This document shows, in pieces, positions 1 to 4,597 of a stretch of 7,344 bases of DNA. Source of the stretch: Caldifarciminota bacterium (GTDB lineage: Bacteria > Hydrothermota > Hydrothermia > LBFQ01 > DSFT01); NCBI GenBank assembly GCA_015494735.1, contig WGAQ01000098.1:1-7344 (forward strand). The letters are read 5' to 3'. The notes below the pieces were generated by a model. The model made no database searches. It was not told the DNA's origin and saw only the letters and a program-made list of their open reading frames with translations. Position 1 is the first letter of the stretch, and the number at the start of each line of letters is the position of its first letter. The translations under genes and the position numbers were made by a program.

Positions 1-602
1 CCGGTGGACGGAGCCAGATTAGCAGTCGTATTATCGGTAAATGCAATCTCCTCCCTAGCCTGTCCGACGGAGGTTTCAGACGCATCCTTGAAGTACCTTA
101 TTCCAAGCGTATTGTCATAGTAATAGACGAAGTAGCCCACCTCGGATGCAGCAGGGTCAACATTATCCTGAGTTATGGCACTAACCAAGAAGTTGGCAAA
201 GTCCATCTTAACCCAGGAGGGGTTGGTGGCAACGGTATCATCCGTGCTGTATATGGTCAGATTCACCTCATGCATGGTGAGGTCCTTCGTGCATGCGTCA
301 CCCTCATTGCCCTTGTTATCGTAACCCATGAGCTCCACCTTCTTGCACACATACTCCCTTCCGTCTATCTTGTAGGATGTGGCGGTATCGGGGAGGTCCG
401 CTATCACCTCACCATCGCACTTCACCTTGTACCCGTAGGCACCATCGACAGGATTCCAAGAGAGAACCAGACTTACTCCACTATCGGCAACGGTTATCTC
501 CGCCTCGGGAGCCGGAACAGCAACAGGCTCCGTGGTACCACCACACGAAGCCAGAACCATCGCAATCAAACCGACTCCTACGGCAATGCTTATTCTTCTC
601 AT
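1..602 (-). CDS. Secreted lipoprotein with fibronectin-III-like domain (3' end outside window)
   Basis: Reading leftward from the ATG at 602-600, the frame stays open for about 200 codons to the window edge, so the C-terminus is missing. Residues 1-20 form a lipoprotein signal peptide: two Arg, a hydrophobic core, and the lipobox LASC with Cys20 as the predicted lipidated residue. A Gly/Pro/Ala/Glu-rich linker follows. Residues about 38-100 read like a fibronectin type III or related beta-sandwich domain: a LSWNPVDGAYGYKV strand pair, then TSYKIDG, then a GYDNKGNEG turn. Three further cysteines (in KCDG, YVCKK and DACTK) could form disulfides. The remaining part, with SAITQDN and GYFVYYYDN, is unrecognised. 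AAGGAGGT lies 6 bases before the ATG and fixes the start. The gene begins 15 bases after the coiled-coil lipoprotein gene, so the two are probably co-transcribed. It should be attached to a membrane facing the periplasm or cell surface; its specific role is unknown. Confidence 0.85.
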   Translation of the reverse strand, partial: MRRISIAVGVGLIAMVLASCGGTTEPVAVPAPEAEITVADSGVSLVLSWNPVDGAYGYKVKCDGEVIADLPDTATSYKIDGREYVCKKVELMGYDNKGNEGDACTKDLTMHEVNLTIYSTDDTVATNPSWVKMDFANFLVSAITQDNVDPAASEVGYFVYYYDNTLGIRYFKDASETSVGQAREEIAFTDNTTANLAPST

Positions 603-617
603 CTCAGCACCTCCTTT
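603..617 (-). promoter_or_regulatory. Shine-Dalgarno of the FN3 lipoprotein gene
   Basis: A full AAGGAGGT (616-609 on the minus strand) sits 6 bases before the ATG, in the 15-base gap after the upstream stop codon. It fixes the start of a gene that runs off the window. Confidence 0.8.
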
Positions 618-938
618 TTATTTCTTCTTGGCTCCACCAACTGCCCTTAAAGACTGCTTGATGCTATTGACTTCTTTCTGAAGGGCGTTGACCTTGCTCT
701 CCAGAGCGTTTACTTTCTTCTGAAGTTCCACCACAGCTTTGGCCACTTCCTCCCCCGTCTTGGGAGCCTCGGCGGCCATCTTCTCCTGTTCAGCCAGTTT
801 ATTCTGCAAATCGTTCACCGTCTGCTCTATCTGAGCCACCTTGCTCTTCAACTCCTCCACATCTGCAGAGGATTGAGCACCCTGCTGACAACCTGCCAGC
901 ACCAGACCCAGCATCGCAATGCCCAGAAGTCTCTTCAT
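618..938 (-). CDS. Small Lpp-like coiled-coil lipoprotein, 106 aa
   Basis: Residues 1-17 are a lipoprotein signal peptide (MKR, hydrophobic stretch, lipobox LAGC, lipidated Cys17). After a short Gln/Ser/Ala linker, residues 26-54 form a first coiled coil. A break containing Ala and one Pro (about 55-62) follows, then a second coil at 65-97. The second coil has three clean heptads beginning VNALESK, VNALQKE and VNSIKQS. The protein ends GGAKKK. Size, lipobox, heptads and lysine-rich end resemble Braun lipoprotein (Lpp), whose C-terminal Lys is bonded to peptidoglycan. By analogy this may tether the outer membrane to the wall or act as an abundant envelope spacer, but homology is not shown; coiled-coil lipoproteins converge easily. 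A strong Shine-Dalgarno precedes the start. It lies 14 bases after rmlB and 15 bases before the next lipoprotein gene, and a TAAAATT box inside the rmlB tail may give this pair its own promoter. Confidence 0.85.
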   Translation of the reverse strand: MKRLLGIAMLGLVLAGCQQGAQSSADVEELKSKVAQIEQTVNDLQNKLAEQEKMAAEAPKTGEEVAKAVVELQKKVNALESKVNALQKEVNSIKQSLRAVGGAKKK

Positions 939-944
939 ACTCCT

Positions 945-952
945 ACCTCCTT
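945..952 (-). promoter_or_regulatory. Shine-Dalgarno of the coiled-coil lipoprotein gene
   Basis: A perfect AAGGAGGT lies 6 bases before the ATG at 938, within the 14-base gap after the rmlB stop. It contrasts with the four genes in the window that have no visible Shine-Dalgarno. Confidence 0.8.
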
Positions 953-1969
953 TTACTTATGTTTATTTAAAAATTTTAAAGCCCTGTACTGCCACCTCTT
1001 GACAAATCCGGCCACCTCCGAATACTTTAATTCCAGCCATTCCCGATTCTCAATGTACCATCTGACCGTTTCTCGAAGCCCTTCTTCGAAACTGATTTCC
1101 GGCTCCCATCCGAGACTCCTTATCTTCGAGGTATTCAGGGCATATCGAAAATCGTGACCGGGTCTGTCATTCACGAATTCTATCCAGTTTTCATCCAGCC
1201 CCATGTATCGAACGATTAGACGAGCCACATCTATATTCCTCCGCTCCTCATCGCTTCCCAGATTATAGATTTCACCGATTTCACCCCTCTCCATCACGAT
1301 TCTTATCCCCCTTACACAGTCATCCACATGGAGCCAGGTGCGAATATTTTCTCCCCTCCCATAAAGGGCAATAGGCTCCCCGTTCAGGAGGCGTAGGATG
1401 GAATAGGGGATGAGCTTCTCCGGATACTGCCAGGGTCCATAGCAGTTGGATGGCCGAACGATTAAAACCGGAAGTCCATAAGTTCTGACGAAAGACTGCA
1501 CCATCAAATCCGCGGAAGCCTTGCTGGAGGAATAGGGGGAGCTGGGTCTCAGGGGAGATTCCTCCGTAAACTTTTCATCGCTTCCCGGAGGCAGGTCCCC
1601 GTAAACCTCATCGGTCGAAATATGGATGAACCTTCTCACACCCGTTTCCAGAGCCGCCTGAAGGAGATTCAGGGTTCCCATAACGTTGGTGGAGAAGAAA
1701 GGCTCCGGGTCCACTATACTCCTGTCCACATGGGTCTGGGCGGCAAAGTGGACTATGGCATCGGGATGGAAGTCCTCCACCATTTCCATGAGGGTCTCCT
1801 TATCCCGTATATCCACCTCGAGAAGAGGAACGCCCGTTTCCCTTATACGCAGAGCATCTCCGGAGTAATCCAGATTGTCGATAACCAGAAGTTCGAAATC
1901 GCGATGGAATTCCCTCACGAAGGCGCTTCCGATAAAACCAGCACCACCCGTAACCAGAATTCTCCTCAC
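953..1969 (-). CDS. rmlB: dTDP-glucose 4,6-dehydratase
   Basis: This extended short-chain dehydrogenase removes water from dTDP-glucose using bound NAD+ to give dTDP-4-keto-6-deoxyglucose, the second step of dTDP-rhamnose synthesis in the cytoplasm. The 338-residue length is normal. Visible signatures are the NAD-binding GGAGFIG at 8-14, HFAAQTHVDRS around 74-84, the catalytic Thr-Asp-Glu in STDEVYG (118-124), the Tyr146/Lys150 pair in YSSSK, RPSNCYGPWQYPEKLIP around 172-188, and RTWLHVDD at 210-217. The start is GTG: its TGA-overlapping position, the immediate MRRILVTGG match to the family N-terminus, and an in-frame stop two codons upstream leave little choice. No Shine-Dalgarno is visible, but a good promoter ends 12 bases before the GTG. 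The gene is also known as rfbB. It stands 131 bases after rmlC and 14 bases before the lipoprotein pair. Confidence 0.95.
   Translation of the reverse strand: MRRILVTGGAGFIGSAFVREFHRDFELLVIDNLDYSGDALRIRETGVPLLEVDIRDKETLMEMVEDFHPDAIVHFAAQTHVDRSIVDPEPFFSTNVMGTLNLLQAALETGVRRFIHISTDEVYGDLPPGSDEKFTEESPLRPSSPYSSSKASADLMVQSFVRTYGLPVLIVRPSNCYGPWQYPEKLIPYSILRLLNGEPIALYGRGENIRTWLHVDDCVRGIRIVMERGEIGEIYNLGSDEERRNIDVARLIVRYMGLDENWIEFVNDRPGHDFRYALNTSKIRSLGWEPEISFEEGLRETVRWYIENREWLELKYSEVAGFVKRWQYRALKFLNKHK
973..978 (-). promoter_or_regulatory. Putative -10 box TAAAAT for the lipoprotein pair
   Basis: TAAAAT followed by T lies inside the last codons of rmlB, in an A/T-only stretch (961-980), with its last base 35 positions upstream of the lipoprotein ATG. 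A start site about 7 bases downstream would give a leader of roughly 27 bases containing the Shine-Dalgarno. A TTGTCA at 1005-1000 is a possible -35, but the 21-base spacing is too long to be convincing. The lipoproteins could instead be read through from rmlB. Confidence 0.35.
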
Positions 1970-2100
1970 AGGTCAGGTGTAATTTTATACGCTTCGAGGA
2001 AATATCTCAAGGGCAACCGACCCACCTCTCGATAGAAATCCATATACGGCCCGGAGAATTCAACAGGAAGGATTTTCCCGAATCCGGTTTCGTGGAGAAA
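1966..2100 (-). other. 44-codon open stretch between rmlC and rmlB, in frame after the rmlC stop
   Basis: Immediately after the TGA of rmlC the same frame stays open for 44 codons and ends at a TGA that overlaps the GTG of rmlB by the GTGA arrangement typical of coupled genes. The conceptual peptide looks protein-like (for example GFGKILPVEF, then YMDFYREVGRLPLRYFLEAY), but I recognise no family in it. An internal ATG at 2043 would give a 25-residue product ending ITPDL; no Shine-Dalgarno precedes it. RmlC itself ends normally (SEIELPF) before the stop, so a sequencing error in rmlC is unlikely. It may be a decayed C-terminal fragment of a lost gene, a short coupling ORF, or chance: an open run of this length is not rare in random sequence. 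The rmlB promoter lies within it. Confidence 0.3.
1982..2010 (-). promoter_or_regulatory. Putative promoter of rmlB (TTGAGA - 17 - TAAAAT)
   Basis: On the minus strand TTGAGA (2010-2005) and TAAAAT (1987-1982, preceded by TA and followed by T) are separated by exactly 17 bases. This is a near-consensus sigma-70-type promoter and the best -35 in the window. The -10 box ends 12 bases before the GTG of rmlB, so the transcript would have a leader of only about 5 bases. It lies in the otherwise unexplained rmlC-rmlB gap, so rmlB may be transcribed separately from rmlA and rmlC as well as with them. Confidence 0.55.
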
Positions 2101-2649
2101 TCAGAAAGGCAACTCTATCTCACTCAGGAATGGCAATCTCCTGTCCTTTTCGGACAGAATGGGCTCATCTATTCCCCAGTCTATACCTATATCCGGGTCA
2201 TTCCATCTTATACCGGCATCCAGTTCGGGAACGAAGTAATGGGTGACTTTGTACAGAACTATACTGTCCTCCTCCGCATAAAATCCATGGGCAAAACCGG
2301 GAGGAATCCACAGAGCCCTACCATCCCCCTCCCGGAGCTCCATCATGACCCACTTCCCGAAAGTGGGGGACTCTTTCCTCAAATCCACAGCCACATCCCG
2401 GATCCTGCCCTTCATCACCCTTATGAGTTTCCCCTGCTCCCCCGGTGGTTTCTGAAAATGGAGTCCTCTGAGAACCCCCTTCCTGGAGAAGGAAACATTG
2501 TCCTGAACGAATTCGTACGGTATCCCGTTCCTTTCGAACTCCTCCCTTCGATAAATTTCCATGAAATATCCACGGTTATCGGTATGTATTCTGCTCTCCA
2601 CGAGGACGACATCCGGAATCTCCAGACGATGAAAGCGGAACCGACTCAT
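2101..2649 (-). CDS. rmlC: dTDP-4-dehydrorhamnose 3,5-epimerase
   Basis: This cupin-fold cytoplasmic enzyme epimerises C3 and C5 of dTDP-4-keto-6-deoxyglucose, giving dTDP-4-keto-L-rhamnose (third step of the dTDP-rhamnose route). The 182-residue length is standard. Family marks run in order: DNRGYFMEIYRREEF at 24-38, QDNVSFSRKGVLRGLHFQ at 49-66 with the catalytic His64, QGKLIRV at 72-78, VAVDLRK at 86-92, the substrate-binding IPPGFAHGF at 115-123, the catalytic Tyr133 in VLYKVT, and the usual end RRLPFLSEIELPF. The ATG overlaps the rmlA stop by ATGA, so translation is coupled to rmlA and no separate promoter is needed. The gene is also called rfbC. Enzymes that epimerise only one carbon look very similar, so the exact sugar product depends on the missing downstream enzyme. 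Confidence 0.95.
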   Translation of the reverse strand: MSRFRFHRLEIPDVVLVESRIHTDNRGYFMEIYRREEFERNGIPYEFVQDNVSFSRKGVLRGLHFQKPPGEQGKLIRVMKGRIRDVAVDLRKESPTFGKWVMMELREGDGRALWIPPGFAHGFYAEEDSIVLYKVTHYFVPELDAGIRWNDPDIGIDWGIDEPILSEKDRRLPFLSEIELPF

Positions 2650-3530
2650 AGAATTCTGCCCTCTGCAAGGCGGAGCAGATATTCCCCATATCCACTGTTG
2701 CTATATCTGCGGGCAACCCTGAGCAGTCCCTCCCTGTCTATCCATCCCATCCTGTAGGCCACTTCCTCTATACATCCAATCTTTAGTCCCTGCCTCTTCT
2801 CTATGGTGGAAACGAAGACGCTCGCTTCCAGCATGGAATCATGGGTGCCCATATCCAGCCATGCAAACCCCCTGCCCAGTAACTGGACTCTCAGAGATTT
2901 CGCATCCAAATAAGCATTGAGGACATCCGTAATCTCCTTCTCCCCCCTGCGGGATGGTGGTATGGAGGAAGCCACCTCCACCACTCTGCTATCGAAGAAA
3001 TACAGACCGGTGATGGCGTAGTTGGACCGGGGATTTTCGGGCTTCTCCTCTATGGAAATCACATTCCAGTCCGCATCGAACTCCACCACTCCGTATGCCG
3101 ATGGATTCTGTACGTAATATGCGAATATGTACGCACCGCCCTTTTCCTCCACCTCCTGCTTTCTCCGGCGAAGAATGTCGGGGAGGCCATGTCCGAAGAA
3201 GAAGTTATCACCCAGAATCAGAGCCACCGGACCATCTCCAACGAAGTGGCTTCCCACCACGAAAGCATCGGCAATTCCCCGGGGCTCATTCTGGACCTCG
3301 TACTGAAGGCGAATTCCAAGATAACTGCCATCTCCCAGAACTTTCCTGAACCTATCGGTGTCCTGGGGTGTGGAGATAATCAGTATGTCCCTTATTCCCG
3401 AGAGCATGAGAACGGATAGGGGATAGTAAATCATGGGTTTATCGTAAATGGGAAGAAGGTGCTTGTTCACAGAATAGGTGGCAGGATACAGGCGGGTTCC
3501 CCTCCCCCCTGCCAGCACTATCCCTTTCAT
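2646..3530 (-). CDS. rmlA: Glucose-1-phosphate thymidylyltransferase
   Basis: The enzyme joins dTTP and glucose-1-phosphate to give dTDP-glucose and pyrophosphate, the committed and usually feedback-inhibited first step of dTDP-sugar synthesis. From the chosen ATG it has 294 residues, as expected. Signatures are the nucleotide-binding LAGGRGTRLYP at 6-16, NKHLLPIYDKPMIYYPLS at 22-39 (Lys23 and Lys31), the metal-binding Asp108 in LGDNFFFG, SAYGVVEFD, IEEKPENPRSNYAITGLYFFD, and WLDMGTHDSMLEAS. An upstream ATG at 3593 would add 21 residues with no family counterpart and overlap the divergent gene, so the start is taken at 3530, where the sequence begins MKGIVLAGG. There is no Shine-Dalgarno; a TAAAAT box 7 bases before the ATG implies a leaderless mRNA. 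Also called rfbA. It heads a cluster followed by rmlC (ATGA overlap) and rmlB. Confidence 0.95.
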   Translation of the reverse strand: MKGIVLAGGRGTRLYPATYSVNKHLLPIYDKPMIYYPLSVLMLSGIRDILIISTPQDTDRFRKVLGDGSYLGIRLQYEVQNEPRGIADAFVVGSHFVGDGPVALILGDNFFFGHGLPDILRRRKQEVEEKGGAYIFAYYVQNPSAYGVVEFDADWNVISIEEKPENPRSNYAITGLYFFDSRVVEVASSIPPSRRGEKEITDVLNAYLDAKSLRVQLLGRGFAWLDMGTHDSMLEASVFVSTIEKRQGLKIGCIEEVAYRMGWIDREGLLRVARRYSNSGYGEYLLRLAEGRIL

Positions 3531-3537
3531 CGGGCAA

Positions 3538-3543
3538 ATTTTA
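3538..3543 (-). promoter_or_regulatory. Putative -10 box of rmlA (leaderless)
   Basis: TAAAAT followed by T ends 7 bases before the rmlA ATG, so a start site at the usual distance falls on or beside the A of ATG. No Shine-Dalgarno is present. No convincing -35 is seen 16-18 bases upstream. It faces the -10 box of the divergent PTPS gene, with 34 bases between the two boxes, so the two polymerase sites would overlap. Confidence 0.45.
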
Positions 3544-3577
3544 CAGGCGACCGGACCTGCGTACGGTTTCCGGGCAT

Positions 3578-3583
3578 TAAAAT
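3578..3583 (+). promoter_or_regulatory. Putative -10 box of the PTPS fusion gene (leaderless)
   Basis: TAAAAT followed by T ends 8 bases before the ATG at 3592, consistent with transcription starting at or next to the start codon. No Shine-Dalgarno and no clear -35 are visible. Between this box and the opposing rmlA box is an imperfect dyad: CCGGA at 3551-3555 and TCCGG at 3569-3573, around a CGTACG palindrome. It is a possible operator, though short. Confidence 0.45.
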
Positions 3584-3591
3584 TCTTCTGC

Positions 3592-4395
3592 ATGTTCGTG
3601 ATAAAACGCAGATTTCATTTCTGCGCCTCCCACAGGTACTCCATCCCGGAATTATCCCCACAGGAGAACGAAAGATTATTTGGAAAACTCCACCACCAGC
3701 ACGGCCATAATTACATCCTCTTCGTCGGCATAAGGGGGAGTCTGAAGCCCACGGGAATGGTTATGAACATCAAGGATTTGAAGGAAAGGGTGAAAGCCAT
3801 AGTCGATGAGAAATACGACCACCGCAACCTGAACGTGGAGCATCCTGCATTCCGGACACTCAATCCCACAACGGAGAATATCGCCCTCGTGCTGTGGAAG
3901 GAATTGTCCGGAGTCGTAAATGGAGAAGGCATTAATCTGCATAGCATCGAATTGTGGGAGGGGAAGGAGTTGAAAGTGGAATATACAGGAGGCAGGAGCA
4001 TGATTCTATCGAGGGAATACAGATTTTCGGCAGGTCATCGCCTGTATGACCCGAATCTCTCCGACGAGGAGAATCTCAGATTATACGGAAAGTGCTCCAA
4101 TCCGCATGGTCATGGACACGACTACACCCTGCGGGTCCACGTGGAGGGATGGCCCGACGAAAAGACAGGATTTCTCATAGACATAAGAGAGATGGACGAA
4201 AAGGTGATGGAAGTCATCGAAGAACTGGACCATAAATTCCTGAACGAGGAGGTGGAATTCTTCAGGGAGCACCTTCCAACAACCGAGAACATCCTCCTGT
4301 ATATATGCAGCAGACTCAGGGAGAAACTGCCCCTGCGGAAGATAGAGATAATGGAAACGGAAAACAACATATTCGAACTGGAGTGCACGGATTGA
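3592..4395 (+). CDS. Tandem 6-pyruvoyl-tetrahydropterin synthase / QueD-family fusion
   Basis: Two complete PTPS/6-carboxytetrahydropterin synthase domains are fused in 267 residues. The family acts on dihydroneopterin triphosphate with a Zn2+ held by three His, making 6-pyruvoyl- or 6-carboxy-tetrahydropterin. Domain 1 (about 5-132) keeps the zinc ligands (His14 in FCASHRY; HGH at 37-39), YDHRNLN at 75-81 and NPTTEN, but has Leu33 where the catalytic Cys should be. Domain 2 (about 139-265) has FSAGHRLY (His149), GKCSNPHGHGHDY (Cys168; HGH 174-176), LDHKFLN (213-214 Asp-His), PTTEN and METENN (Glu255), so it looks fully active. Its Cys-x5-HGH spacing is that of animal PTPS rather than the Cys-x3-HGH of QueD. 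The start at 3592 is preferred over an upstream ATG at 3478 that would overlap rmlA; a GTG two codons in is possible. The gene is divergent to rmlA and precedes a sepiapterin-reductase-type dehydrogenase. Whether it serves biopterin or queuosine synthesis is open. Confidence 0.85.
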   Translation: MFVIKRRFHFCASHRYSIPELSPQENERLFGKLHHQHGHNYILFVGIRGSLKPTGMVMNIKDLKERVKAIVDEKYDHRNLNVEHPAFRTLNPTTENIALVLWKELSGVVNGEGINLHSIELWEGKELKVEYTGGRSMILSREYRFSAGHRLYDPNLSDEENLRLYGKCSNPHGHGHDYTLRVHVEGWPDEKTGFLIDIREMDEKVMEVIEELDHKFLNEEVEFFREHLPTTENILLYICSRLREKLPLRKIEIMETENNIFELECTD

Positions 4396-4454
4396 ACTTA
4401 TTGCCCCTGTGCCTGTGGATTCTCCACTATCAGACTGTGATGGGCACGGATTGA
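4385..4454 (+). repeat. 11-base direct repeat around the end of the PTPS gene
   Basis: GCACGGATTGA occurs at 4385-4395, covering the final codons and stop of the PTPS gene, and again at 4444-4454 in the following gap, 59 bases apart. The second copy also lies in a possible imperfect stem (4407-4416 with 4440-4449, three G-U pairs). It could be a remnant of a small duplication or deletion, or coincidence. Confidence 0.3.
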
Positions 4455-4597
4455 GGATGATGCAACTGAAGAAGGAGCAAAACTGTAGAGAGCCTGCTGG
4501 AAAGAGGGAACCCCTCGTCTTCACCTTCCTCCCGATTGAACGATGCTTTTCCACCCGGGTTATATTCGAACCAAAGTGCGAGGATTAAAATTAGTCC
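4396..4597. other. 202-base gap between PTPS fusion and dehydrogenase
   Basis: I find no convincing small gene or RNA gene here. It contains the second copy of the direct repeat, a weak imperfect stem just after the PTPS stop without a T-run, and a perfect 5-base stem with 3-base loop at 4504-4516 (GAGGG/CCCTC), also without a T-run. A pyrimidine-rich stretch follows (about 4512-4534), and the dehydrogenase -10 box lies at the right end. One of the stems may end the PTPS transcript, but neither is a standard terminator. Confidence 0.4.
4586..4591 (+). promoter_or_regulatory. Putative -10 box of the short-chain dehydrogenase (leaderless)
   Basis: TAAAAT followed by T ends 6 bases before the ATG at 4598, with no Shine-Dalgarno. 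Transcription would begin at the start codon itself. No good -35 is seen at the usual distance. It implies separate transcription from the PTPS gene despite the shared direction. Confidence 0.45.

Noticed and set aside
1622..2035. Plus-strand open frame of 137 codons opposite rmlB
   Set aside because: Antisense shadow of the NAD-binding end of rmlB, with no start signals or domain features.
2098..2103. UGA readthrough or recoding at the end of rmlC
   Set aside because: Several genes here (rmlA, PTPS fusion, dehydrogenase, Asp-box protein) end properly with TGA, and RmlC already has its full length and usual C-terminus.
2092..2757. Long plus-strand open frame (221 codons) opposite rmlC
   Set aside because: It lies antisense to a gene with clear family motifs, has no Shine-Dalgarno and no recognisable domain. 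Long antisense frames arise easily opposite coding DNA.
3478..3591. Upstream ATG adding 38 residues to the PTPS fusion
   Set aside because: The extension overlaps the 5' end of rmlA on the other strand and precedes the natural domain start. The -10 box 8 bases before 3592 supports the shorter form.
3531..3593. Upstream ATG adding 21 residues to rmlA
   Set aside because: The extra residues match nothing in the family, while MKGIVLAGG at 3530 is the family N-terminus. The extension would also cover the divergent promoter.
4504..4516. GAGGG/CCCTC stem as an intrinsic terminator
   Set aside because: The stem has only 5 bases and no T-run, and it lies over 100 bases past the PTPS stop.
4396..4597. 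preQ1 riboswitch, tRNA or small RNA in the gap near a QueD-family gene
   Set aside because: No cloverleaf, no preQ1-type short pseudoknot pattern, and the gap is downstream of the PTPS gene rather than in its leader, which appears to be absent.
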